Source of the DNA: JADFOJ01 sp041580235
Lineage (GTDB): Bacteria; Planctomycetota; Phycisphaerae; Phycisphaerales; SM1A02
Length of the DNA stretch: 13,505 nucleotides
Direction of reading: 5' to 3'
Assembly (NCBI GenBank): GCA_041580235.1
Contig: JBFGEG010000097.1
Span: forward strand, 1-13,505
Shown: positions 1-6,127 of the stretch, one piece after another
Layout: each line of letters opens with the position of its first letter
How positions within the stretch are numbered: the first letter of the stretch is position 1
Position numbers and translations under genes: made by a program
The notes under the pieces: generated by a model
What the model was told of the DNA's origin: nothing
What the model saw: the letters and a program-made list of their open reading frames with translations, nothing else
Databases searched by the model: none

Positions 1-1
1 C

Positions 2-484
2 GTGCAGGAGCTCGGCCGCGAGCCCACGATCGCCGAGATCGCCGAGCGGGCCAAGATGACGACCGACGAGACCCGTCGCGTCATGAAGATTTCGCGTCAC
101 CCCGTGAGCCTCGATCGGCCGGTCGGCGAGTCCGAGGACTCGCACTTCGGCGACTTCATCGAGGACGAGCGGCAGGTGGCGCCCTCGGAGACCGCAACCG
201 GGGAGATGCTGCGGGCCCGAATCAACGACGTGCTCAAGACGCTCACCTACCGCGAGCGCGAGATCCTCAAGCTCCGCTACGGCATCGGTGACGGATACAC
301 CTACACCCTGGAGGAGGTCGGGCGGATTTTCAAGGTCACCCGCGAGCGGGTCCGCCAGGTGGAGTCCAAGGCGATCCGCAAGCTCCAGCACCCGGTCCGA
401 AAGACCCGGCTGGCCAGCTTCCTCAGCGGTCACCCCTTCGATTACGCCGACGTTCCGGAAGGCGCCGCCCGTCCCGAAGCCTGA
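2..484 (+). CDS. rpoD: RpoD-family primary sigma factor, C-terminal part (5' truncated)
   Basis: This is the C-terminal 160 residues of a sigma-70 family factor, which guides RNA polymerase to promoters; the N-terminus lies left of the window. The first codon visible is an internal GTG (valine), not the true start. Residues 2-50 resemble region 3 (ELGREPTIAEIAERAK, then the SLDRPVGE motif). Residues about 75-130 are region 4, with YREREILKLRYGIGDG followed by the helix-turn-helix TLEEVGRIFKVTRERVRQVE, which reads the -35 element. KAIRKLQHP is the usual end of region 4.2. The region 3/4 wording is that of a primary (group 1) or close group 2 factor rather than an ECF factor. After region 4 there is a tail of about 25 residues (LASFLSGHPFDYADVPEG...), somewhat longer than the classic ending. 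The stop codon lies 1 nt from the convergent FHA gene. A non-essential RpoD paralogue cannot be excluded without the N-terminus. Confidence 0.9.
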   Translation: MQELGREPTIAEIAERAKMTTDETRRVMKISRHPVSLDRPVGESEDSHFGDFIEDERQVAPSETATGEMLRARINDVLKTLTYREREILKLRYGIGDGYTYTLEEVGRIFKVTRERVRQVESKAIRKLQHPVRKTRLASFLSGHPFDYADVPEGAARPEA

Positions 485-485
485 G

Positions 486-863
486 TCACTTCCTGCTGAT
501 GATCGTGCTCTTGCCGCCCTCGCCGCGCCGGCGATAGTGCTGGAACGCGGTCTCGCCGTCGGCGAAGTCGATCTCCGAGAACATCAGCTCGGTGCCGCCG
601 ATCCTGATGATGTCGCCGTCGGTCAGCACGGTGTCCTCCTTGATGGACTGATCGTTGACCCGCGTGCCGTTGGCGCTCTTCAGGTCGGCCATGAGGTACG
701 CCTTCGGGGGCCTCTGGGGGCGGATCTCCACGTGCCGGCGGGACACCGTCTCATCGACGATCTGGATCGGGCAACCGTCATCGCGGCCGATGACGACCGA
801 ACCGCGACCCAGCAGGTAGTAATCACCCGCGCTCGATCCGGAGACGACCAGGAGGGACGCCAT
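486..863 (-). CDS. FHA domain protein (phosphothreonine-binding)
   Basis: This is a 125-aa protein that is almost entirely one forkhead-associated domain, a module that binds phosphothreonine peptides, often downstream of Ser/Thr kinases. The conserved residues are visible in order: GR at 26-27, SRRH at 41-44 and NGT at 65-67, followed by the TDGDIIRIGG turn at 81-90. A basic tail (YRRRGEGGKSTIISRK) ends the protein and there is no transmembrane segment, so it is probably cytosolic. The frame stays open to 1262, but FHA homology begins right after the ATG at 863 and the upstream stretch is antisense to the cupin gene, so 863 is chosen. There is no Shine-Dalgarno; instead TAGAAT ends 7 nt before the ATG, suggesting a leaderless mRNA. 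The gene is convergent with rpoD and divergent from the cupin. No kinase gene is adjacent, so its partner is unknown. Confidence 0.85.
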   Translation of the reverse strand: MASLLVVSGSSAGDYYLLGRGSVVIGRDDGCPIQIVDETVSRRHVEIRPQRPPKAYLMADLKSANGTRVNDQSIKEDTVLTDGDIIRIGGTELMFSEIDFADGETAFQHYRRRGEGGKSTIISRK

Positions 864-870
864 CGAGTGA

Positions 871-876
871 ATTCTA
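871..876 (-). promoter_or_regulatory. Candidate -10 hexamer for the FHA gene (leaderless)
   Basis: Read on the minus strand this is TAGAAT, a 5/6 match to TATAAT, ending exactly 7 nt before the ATG at 863. That spacing is what is seen for leaderless transcripts, where the transcript begins at or near the start codon. No convincing -35 hexamer is visible. It forms an inverted repeat with the TAGAAT at 903-908. Confidence 0.4.
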
Positions 877-902
877 CGGGGACCAGGGTACGAAGGAAGC
901 AC

Positions 903-908
903 TAGAAT
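903..908 (+). promoter_or_regulatory. Candidate -10 hexamer for the cupin gene
   Basis: TAGAAT on the plus strand matches TATAAT at 5 of 6 positions. Transcription would then begin near 915, right at the foot of the perfect hairpin at 913-936. No good -35 box is seen 16-18 nt upstream. It mirrors the minus-strand TAGAAT at 871-876, so the two would drive divergent genes. Confidence 0.35.
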
Positions 909-912
909 CCGG

Positions 913-936
913 CCACGTCGCAGGGGTGCGACGTGG
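913..936. repeat. Perfect 10-bp inverted repeat (hairpin or operator) upstream of cupin
   Basis: CCACGTCGCA at 913-922 and TGCGACGTGG at 927-936 are exact reverse complements, separated by GGGG. It lies between the divergent FHA and cupin genes, just before the cupin ATG at 951. It could be an operator for a dimeric repressor or a hairpin in the cupin mRNA leader. A GTG in frame with the cupin (933-935) falls inside the right arm, which argues against using that GTG as the start. Confidence 0.6.
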
Positions 937-950
937 ACGAGGGCTTCGTC

Positions 951-1367
951 ATGGGCGAGCAACCGCAGGTCGAGGGGCACGACGGCATCCTGGTCATCCG
1001 CAATCACGACAACTGTCGCGACTGGAACGGGATCCACTACCGCGCCGGGATGTCCGGAGGCAACGTGGGGTCGCGGGACCTCTCGATGAACGTCGCCACC
1101 ATTCCGCCCGGCGGCGTCGCCCATGCCCACATCCACGTCGGCTTCGAGCTGATGCTCTACATCATGAAGGGGCGTGTCCGCCACGAGTACGGGCCCGGGC
1201 TCAGGCACGCCGTCGAGAACGCCGCCGGGGACTTCATCTTCATCAAGCCCGACGTGCCCCACGAGGTGTTCAACCTCTCCGACACGGAGCCGGTGGTGGC
1301 CGTGGTCGCCCGGGCCGCCGCCGACGAGTGGCAGCGCATCGTCCCCTACGACCGCGACGGCGAGTGA
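951..1367 (+). CDS. Single-domain cupin protein
   Basis: This is a 138-aa small beta-barrel protein of the cupin superfamily. Cupin motif 1 is seen at 54-74 (GGVAHAHIHVGFE...KG) with metal-ligand candidates H60, H62 and E66. Motif 2 is at 93-108 (GDFIFIKPDVPHEVFN) with the fourth ligand H104. All four ligands are present, so it can be expected to bind a metal. The substrate cannot be read from the sequence; single-domain cupins include sugar isomerases, dioxygenases and binding proteins. No signal peptide is seen. The ATG at 951 is chosen because GAGG (938-941) lies upstream of it at a usable distance and because the alternative GTG at 933 sits inside a perfect hairpin. The alternative start would add 6 residues. 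It ends 6 nt from the convergent CPBP gene. Confidence 0.8.
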   Translation: MGEQPQVEGHDGILVIRNHDNCRDWNGIHYRAGMSGGNVGSRDLSMNVATIPPGGVAHAHIHVGFELMLYIMKGRVRHEYGPGLRHAVENAAGDFIFIKPDVPHEVFNLSDTEPVVAVVARAAADEWQRIVPYDRDGE

Positions 1368-1373
1368 GTCGGC

Positions 1374-2096
1374 CTACGAATCGAGGTTTCCGTACACGGC
1401 CGTGGACACGAGCCCGCCCGCGACGTCGATGTAGGCGTGCAGGGCCATCACGATCCACAGCGACCCGCCGAGCACGTAGAGCCCACCCCCGACGATGGCG
1501 AGTCCGAAGACCTGCAACGCGTTGCTCGGCCCCTGGTACAGGTGGCTGACGCCGAAGACGACCGCCGCCAGCACGACCGCCGCCGCCGACCCCGTGAGCG
1601 AGGCTCCCGTGAACTGCACGGCGTACCAGATCAGGAACGCCCTGTAGAGGATCTCCTCACAGACGCCGGCCGTCACCGACAGCGCGGCGAAGTGGGCCAT
1701 CTCCCGGCGGTTGCGCGGGACGAAGGCACCGACCTGGTCGAACTGCGCCAGCAGCTTGCGGCGACCCGCCGGGGAGCGCAGGACCAGCAGATACTGCGCC
1801 GTCAGAAGGCCGCCCAGGACCGCGGCGATACCGAGGGCCCAGAAGAACCGCCCACCCGTGCTGTGGCGAAAGCCCAGCTCGGCCAGCGGACGCCCCGCCC
1901 CGGTCCAGATGCCGACGGCCGCCGCGGCCAGCGTCCACAGCACGACGATGTTCGCCCAGTAGGTCCGGGGCCGAACGCCCGGATCGTCGGAGCCCAGCCG
2001 CTGCTTCAGTCTCGGCCAGCTGAATACCGCCGCGTAGAGCGGGACCCCGATCACCAGGACGCCGACAAAGACGTGATCCGCGAGGGTCGTGGACAT
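1374..2096 (-). CDS. CPBP family intramembrane metalloprotease (CAAX protease/bacteriocin-processing type)
   Basis: This is a 240-aa multi-pass membrane protein of the CPBP (Abi/Rce1-like) family, which cleaves substrates within the membrane. The three active-site motifs are present: EExxxR as EEILYR (E147, E148, R152), FxxxH as FGVSH (F181, H185) and HxxxD as HAYID (H220, D224), where many members have HxxxN. Hydrophobic stretches are clear at about 5-25, 48-65, 84-105, 135-160, 168-187 and 195-220. A charged cytosolic loop lies at 106-132. The start at 2096 is the first ATG before the first membrane helix; sequence further upstream is antisense to the ACT gene. No Shine-Dalgarno is seen, and a TACGAT hexamer ends 8 nt before the ATG. 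Members act in prenyl-protein processing, bacteriocin immunity or regulated proteolysis, and nothing nearby points to one of these. The gene is divergent from the ACT-domain gene. Confidence 0.82.
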   Translation of the reverse strand: MSTTLADHVFVGVLVIGVPLYAAVFSWPRLKQRLGSDDPGVRPRTYWANIVVLWTLAAAAVGIWTGAGRPLAELGFRHSTGGRFFWALGIAAVLGGLLTAQYLLVLRSPAGRRKLLAQFDQVGAFVPRNRREMAHFAALSVTAGVCEEILYRAFLIWYAVQFTGASLTGSAAAVVLAAVVFGVSHLYQGPSNALQVFGLAIVGGGLYVLGGSLWIVMALHAYIDVAGGLVSTAVYGNLDS

Positions 2097-2104
2097 CGCG
2101 GCGA

Positions 2105-2110
2105 ATCGTA
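2105..2110 (-). promoter_or_regulatory. Candidate -10 hexamer for the CPBP protease gene
   Basis: TACGAT on the minus strand (4/6 to TATAAT, TAnnAT type) ends 8 nt before the ATG at 2096, again a leaderless-like spacing. It overlaps the left arm of the dyad at 2108-2126. The -35 box is not recognisable. Confidence 0.3.
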
Positions 2111-2126
2111 GCGGCTCATCCGCTAC
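2108..2126. promoter_or_regulatory. Dyad GTAGCGG-N5-CCGCTAC between divergent genes (candidate operator)
   Basis: GTAGCGG (2108-2114) and CCGCTAC (2120-2126) are perfect reverse complements separated by 5 nt. The dyad sits in the 54-57 nt gap between the divergent CPBP and ACT genes, and each arm runs into the -10-like hexamer of one gene (TACGAT on the minus strand, TACACT on the plus strand). This is the geometry of an operator controlling both promoters at once. The binding protein is unknown. Confidence 0.45.
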
Positions 2127-2129
2127 ACT
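2124..2129 (+). promoter_or_regulatory. Candidate -10 hexamer for the ACT-domain gene
   Basis: TACACT (4/6 to TATAAT) on the plus strand overlaps the right arm of the dyad at 2108-2126. It would give a short leader of under 20 nt that still contains the GGAGG ribosome-binding site at 2140-2144. No clear -35 box is seen. Confidence 0.3.
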
Positions 2130-2153
2130 CCGAAGAGCCGGAGGCACCCTGTG

Positions 2154-2558
2154 ATGACCGCCAAGTGGGCCATGATGTCGGACTTCTCGATCAGCGTCCC
2201 CGACCGGCCCGGTGAGCTGGCCCGGCTGGCCGGCCGCATGCGGGAGGCGGACGTCAGCCTGGTGGGGCTGTGGGGCTATGGGGCCGGTCAGGGCAAGGCC
2301 CGTTTCTACTGCGTGCCCGACAGCGCCGAGACGTTCCGCCGCTTCGCCGCCTCCGCCGGTCTGGAGGTGAAGGAGGGACGGACCTTCTACCTGACGGGGG
2401 CGGATCATCCCGGGGCCCTGGTGGCGTGGCTGGAGAAGATCGCGGCGGCCGGGATCAACCTCCACGCCATCGAGGCGGTGCGGGTCGAGGGCGAGTTCGG
2501 CGGCTTCGTGTGGGCCGACCCCGAGGACTGGGACGCTCTGGGCCAGCTGCTGACCTGA
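2154..2558 (+). CDS. Tandem ACT-domain protein
   Basis: This is a 134-aa protein made of two ACT modules and nothing else. ACT modules are small ligand-binding folds that usually sense amino acids. Module 1 covers about residues 10-68 with the signature VPDRPGEL at 15-22. Module 2 covers about 75-132 with ADHPGAL at 83-89 and a helix ending in AAAGINL. There is no catalytic domain, so it is probably a stand-alone sensor or regulator; the ligand cannot be told from sequence. GGAGG at 2140-2144 is a good Shine-Dalgarno. It serves either the ATG at 2154 (9-nt gap) or the adjacent in-frame GTG at 2151 (6-nt gap), so the start is uncertain by one codon. The ORF is divergent from the CPBP gene and followed by a GC-rich hairpin starting at its stop codon. 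Confidence 0.75.
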   Translation: MTAKWAMMSDFSISVPDRPGELARLAGRMREADVSLVGLWGYGAGQGKARFYCVPDSAETFRRFAASAGLEVKEGRTFYLTGADHPGALVAWLEKIAAAGINLHAIEAVRVEGEFGGFVWADPEDWDALGQLLT

Positions 2559-2579
2559 CCGGCGCCCCTTGCCCGCCGG
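2559..2579 (+). terminator. Weak terminator-like hairpin after the ACT gene
   Basis: CCGGCG (2559-2564) and CGCCGG (2574-2579) are exact reverse complements with a 9-nt loop, beginning right after the stop codon. TTTT follows at 2585-2588, five bases beyond the stem. The stem is short and the T-run is displaced, so this is only a possible terminator. The candidate promoter of the Gld operon overlaps it. Confidence 0.3.
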
Positions 2580-2596
2580 ACGCCTTTTGCTATCCT
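2569..2596 (+). promoter_or_regulatory. Candidate sigma-70 promoter of the Gld-like operon
   Basis: TTGCCC at 2569-2574 (4/6 to TTGACA) is followed after 16 nt by TATCCT at 2591-2596 (4/6 to TATAAT). It is the best-looking promoter in the 122-nt gap before the ATPase gene and would give a leader of about 75-80 nt. That leader could fold, with CGACGC (2616-2621) pairing with GCGTCG (2645-2650). It overlaps the terminator-like hairpin, which lowers confidence. Confidence 0.35.
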
Positions 2597-2680
2597 TCTA
2601 CGCCGCGCCCGGAGGCGACGCGCATCTTTTCCAGGTGATGTCAGGCGTCGAAAAGTCTCAGGACTAGGGGCCATTCGACC

Positions 2681-3427
2681 ATGAGCAAAGTGCCCGGAAA
2701 CGATTCAGCCCCCATGATCGAGGCCGCCGGCCTCACCAAGTTCTACGGCCGCTTCGCGGCCGTGATGGACGTGTCGTTCACCGTCCCCAGGGGACAGGTG
2801 GCGGCGTTTCTCGGTCCCAACGGAGCCGGCAAGAGCACGACCATGAAGCTCCTCACCGGCTACCTCGCCCCGTCCGGCGGCCACGCCCGGATCGCGGGTC
2901 ACGACATGGCCACCGACCGGTTGGCCGGCGCCGTGCGGCTCGGCTACCTGCCGGAGAACGGGCCGCTGTACGACGACATGACGCCGAGATCGCTTCTGGA
3001 GTTCTTCGCCGCCGCCCGCGGCCTCACCGGCTCGCGGCGGCGGAAGCGCATCGACGCCGTGATCGAGCTCTGCGCCTTGGGCAGCGTCGTGGGCAAGGCG
3101 ATCGGCAAGCTCTCCCGCGGGTACCGCCAGCGGGTGGGCATGGCCCACGTGCTGCTGCACGAGCCGGAGGTGCTCATCCTCGACGAGCCCACGGCGGGGC
3201 TCGACCCCAACCAGATCCGCGAGGTGCGCGAGACCATCCGCCGGCTCGGTCGCGACAAGACCGTCCTGCTGTCCACGCACATTCTCCAGGAGGTGGAGGC
3301 GATGGCCGACCGCATCCTGATGATCAACGAGGGACGGCTCGTGTTCGACGGAACCACCGATGAGATTCACGAGGGCGGAGCATCGCTCGACGACCGCTTC
3401 GCCCAGCTGACCACCGAGGCCGCCTGA
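2681..3427 (+). CDS. GldA-like ABC transporter ATP-binding protein
   Basis: This is a 248-aa nucleotide-binding subunit of an ABC transporter that powers the permease encoded just downstream. Motifs appear in order: Walker A GPNGAGKST at 45-53, signature LSRGYRQRVGMA at 144-155, Walker B VLILDEP at 164-170 and the H-loop STH with H200. At the Q-loop the sequence is YLPENGPLY with Glu (E92) where most ABC ATPases have Gln; as I recall, GldA-type and some other ABC-2 exporters share this. The closest named family is GldA, the ATPase of the gliding-linked GldAFG transporter of Bacteroidetes. The ATG at 2681 is chosen because AGGGG (2666-2670) lies 10 nt upstream; an ATG at residue 12 (2714) is possible but has no ribosome-binding site. 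It is the first gene of a three-gene operon and its stop is 6 nt before the next ATG. Confidence 0.88.
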   Translation: MSKVPGNDSAPMIEAAGLTKFYGRFAAVMDVSFTVPRGQVAAFLGPNGAGKSTTMKLLTGYLAPSGGHARIAGHDMATDRLAGAVRLGYLPENGPLYDDMTPRSLLEFFAAARGLTGSRRRKRIDAVIELCALGSVVGKAIGKLSRGYRQRVGMAHVLLHEPEVLILDEPTAGLDPNQIREVRETIRRLGRDKTVLLSTHILQEVEAMADRILMINEGRLVFDGTTDEIHEGGASLDDRFAQLTTEAA

Positions 3428-3433
3428 ACCGCC

Positions 3434-6121
3434 ATGAGATTCAACGTCGTCGCCGCCATCTTCAAGCGGAACTTCGTGAGCTACTTCAGCAGCCCGATCG
3501 GCTATGTGTTCATCTGCGCCCTGGTGCTCATGAGCGCGTTCGCCGCCTTCTGGCCCAACGAGTTCTTCAACGCCAACCTGGCCAACCTCGACCAGCTCAA
3601 CCGTCGCCTCCCCTGGATCATGCTCGTGTTCATCCCGGCCGTCACCATGAGCGTGTGGGCCATGGAGCGCGAGCGGGGCACGGACGAGCTGCTGCTGACC
3701 CTGCCCGCCCGCGACTTCGACGTGGTCATCGGCAAGTACCTGGCCGCCGTGGCCATCTTCACGGTGGCCCTGGTCTTCTCCATGTCGAATGTCGTGGTGC
3801 TGATCGGTCTCGGCCGGCCCGACCTCGGGCTGCTGGCGGCCAACTACCTGGGGTACTGGTTCGTGGGGGCGGCCATGCTCTCGGTGGGCATGGCGGCGTC
3901 GTTTCTCACGAGCAACCTCACGGTCGCCTTCATCCTCGCCGTCGCGTTCAACGCCCCGCTGGTCTTCGCCGCCTACGGGGACGTCATCCACGGCCGCGAC
4001 GTGGCCCTGATCGTCAAGCGCTTCAGCATCGCCTACCAGTTCAGCGACTTCGGGCGGGGCGTGGTGAGCCTGTCGAGCGTGGTGTATTTCGGCGCCATCG
4101 CAGTGGTCATGCTCTTTTTCAGCATGGTGCTCATCCGGCGGCGACTGTGGGCGGGCCGCACCGCCTCCCTGCCCCTGGGCCTCCATTACACGGTGCGGAT
4201 TGTCGCCCTGGTCGCGATGGCCGTCGGCGTCTCCGTGCTCGCGGGGCGTTTCGACCGGCGGGTGGACGCCACCAGCGAGAAGCTCAGCAGCCTCAGCCCC
4301 GAAACAAAGACGCTGCTGGCCGGGCTCGACCCCGAGCGCCCCGTGTACGTCGACGCCTACGTGAGCCCGGACGTGCCCGAGGACTACGTGCAGACACGGC
4401 TCGACCTGATGAACATGCTCCGCGAGGTCGAATCCATCGGCGGTGAGCGCATCGTGGTTCGCGTGCACGACACCGACGTCTTCAGCGAAGAGGCGGTCGA
4501 GGCGGGTGAGCAGTTCGGCATCACGGCCCGCGCCGTGCAGTCCACGACCGGCGGCAAGCTCGCGGTGGAGAGCATTTTTCTGGGGGCGGCGTTCATGAGC
4601 GGCCTGGATAAGGTCGTCGTACCGTTCTTCGATCGCGGCCTGCCGGTCGAATACGAGGTCGTCCGCTCCATCGCCACCGTCAGCCAGCAGCAGCGGCTCA
4701 CCATCGGCGTCGTCGGCACCGACGCTCGTCTCTTCGGCGGCTTTGATATGCAGACGATGTCGAGCCGGCCCCCCGAGCAGATCATCCAGGAGCTCAACAA
4801 GCAATACGAGACGGAGCAGGTCAGTGCGGCCTCGCCCATCACCGGCCGCTACGACGCCCTGCTCGTGGTGCAGCCGTCGTCGCTGCCGGCCGCCCAGCTC
4901 ACCAACGTCATCAACGCGATCACCAGCGGCACGCCCACCGCGATCTTCGAGGACCCCCTGCCCGTGCGCGACTCCGCCGTGGCGGGAACCAGCGCCCCGC
5001 GGGTTCCGCCCGGCGGCAACAACCCCTTCCAGCAGCGTCAGCCGCCCGAGCCCAAGGGTGACATCCGGCAGCTGTTCGACGCGCTGCAGGTGGACTTCTC
5101 CGGCTCCGAGATCGTGTGGGACAAGTACAACCCCTATCCCAAGCTCTCGGATCTGCCGCCGGAGCTGGTCTTCATCGGTCGCGGCTCGGGCGCCCGCGAG
5201 CCCTTCAACGAGTCCAACCCCATCACCAGCGGTCTTCAGCAGATCATGCTCATGTTCCCCGGCTTCATCCAGCCGCGGCCCGGTTCATCGCTGGAGTTCA
5301 CGCCGCTGGTGGAGACGGGTACCCAGACGGGCCTGGTCTCCTTCAACGAGGTCCTGCAGCGGACGATTTTCGGCGCCGGCGGGCTCAATCCGAACCGCCG
5401 CCTGCGTCTCACCCAGCAGCCCTACACGCTGGCGGCCGCGATCCGGGGCCGCGGCGGCGAGGCGAACCCCGACACGACCGAGCCGGCCCCCGACATCAAC
5501 GTCGTGCTTGCCGGCGACATCGACATGCTGTACTCGATCTTCTTTATCCTTCGGGAGCGCGGCGGCGGGCCCGACGAGGAGCTGAACTTCCAGTTCGACA
5601 ACGTCGTCTTCGTGCTCAACGTCCTCGATTATCTGGCCGGCGACGACCGGTTCATCGAGATCCGCAAACGCCGGCCCGTCCACCGGACGCTGACCACGGT
5701 GGAGCAGCGCACGCAGGGGATCATCGACCAGGCCAACGAGGAGTCCGAGCGGTACAAGGCGGAGTTCGAGCGGCAGCAGACCGAGGTCCGGGCCCGGTTC
5801 GACGAGGACATCCAGCGGCTCCAGCAGCGCGAAGGGATCGATCTGCAGCAGATGGCCCTGGAGATCCAGGCCGCGATGCAGGCCAACGAGCGCCGCCTCG
5901 ACGCGACCATCGAGCGGCTCGAGCGCGACCGCGATCGCGAGATCGAGAGGACCGAGCGCAACCTCGCCCTGGAGGTCCGCGGGATCCAGGACCGGTTCAA
6001 GTTCGCGGCGGTGCTGCTGCCGCCCGTGCCGCCGCTGGTGCTGGCCGTCATCGTGTACGGCCGGCGGCGTCGCCTGGAGCGGATCGGCGTTCCCCGGCAG
6101 CGTATTCGAGGTGCCGAGTAG
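3434..6121 (+). CDS. Fused GldF-like ABC-2 permease and GldG-like extracytoplasmic protein
   Basis: This is an 895-aa fusion protein. Residues 1-245 are an ABC-2 permease of the GldF type, with membrane segments at about 20-40, 61-80, 102-135, 145-165, 168-188 and 218-243 and the family motif MERERGTDELLLTLPA at 77-92. A further membrane helix at about 255-280 leads into a GldG-like extracytoplasmic part (about 281-745), which contains SSLSPETKTLL, the GITARAVQ stretch and a Pro/Gln/Asn-rich linker (about 523-550). Residues 755-860 are strongly charged and heptad-like, predicting a long coiled coil of about 100 residues. A C-terminal membrane helix (about 862-884) and the basic tail YGRRRRLERIG follow. 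In Bacteroidetes GldF and GldG are separate proteins. The substrate is unknown. It starts 6 nt after the ATPase gene with no nearby Shine-Dalgarno, so translation is probably coupled. Confidence 0.82.
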   Translation: MRFNVVAAIFKRNFVSYFSSPIGYVFICALVLMSAFAAFWPNEFFNANLANLDQLNRRLPWIMLVFIPAVTMSVWAMERERGTDELLLTLPARDFDVVIGKYLAAVAIFTVALVFSMSNVVVLIGLGRPDLGLLAANYLGYWFVGAAMLSVGMAASFLTSNLTVAFILAVAFNAPLVFAAYGDVIHGRDVALIVKRFSIAYQFSDFGRGVVSLSSVVYFGAIAVVMLFFSMVLIRRRLWAGRTASLPLGLHYTVRIVALVAMAVGVSVLAGRFDRRVDATSEKLSSLSPETKTLLAGLDPERPVYVDAYVSPDVPEDYVQTRLDLMNMLREVESIGGERIVVRVHDTDVFSEEAVEAGEQFGITARAVQSTTGGKLAVESIFLGAAFMSGLDKVVVPFFDRGLPVEYEVVRSIATVSQQQRLTIGVVGTDARLFGGFDMQTMSSRPPEQIIQELNKQYETEQVSAASPITGRYDALLVVQPSSLPAAQLTNVINAITSGTPTAIFEDPLPVRDSAVAGTSAPRVPPGGNNPFQQRQPPEPKGDIRQLFDALQVDFSGSEIVWDKYNPYPKLSDLPPELVFIGRGSGAREPFNESNPITSGLQQIMLMFPGFIQPRPGSSLEFTPLVETGTQTGLVSFNEVLQRTIFGAGGLNPNRRLRLTQQPYTLAAAIRGRGGEANPDTTEPAPDINVVLAGDIDMLYSIFFILRERGGGPDEELNFQFDNVVFVLNVLDYLAGDDRFIEIRKRRPVHRTLTTVEQRTQGIIDQANEESERYKAEFERQQTEVRARFDEDIQRLQQREGIDLQQMALEIQAAMQANERRLDATIERLERDRDREIERTERNLALEVRGIQDRFKFAAVLLPPVPPLVLAVIVYGRRRRLERIGVPRQRIRGAE

Positions 6122-6127
6122 ACCGCC

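Noticed and set aside
933..935. GTG start for the cupin, 18 nt upstream of the chosen ATG
   Set aside because: It lies inside the right arm of a perfect 10-bp hairpin and would put part of the palindrome into coding sequence. It cannot be fully excluded, since AGGGG lies in front of it.
864..1262. N-terminal extension of the FHA frame up to 1262
   Set aside because: FHA homology begins right after the ATG at 863, and the extension is antisense to the cupin with no domain-like sequence.
2954..2959. Glu (E92) in place of the Q-loop glutamine of the ABC ATPase, as a sign of a dead enzyme
   Set aside because: All other ATPase motifs are intact, and as I recall the YLPE form is normal for GldA-like and related ABC-2 exporters.
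2705..4804. 699-codon open frame on the minus strand over the ATPase and permease
   Set aside because: The translation is dominated by His, Glu, Gly and Asp runs with no recognisable domain, and it is antisense to an intact ABC ATPase. It is a codon-bias shadow.
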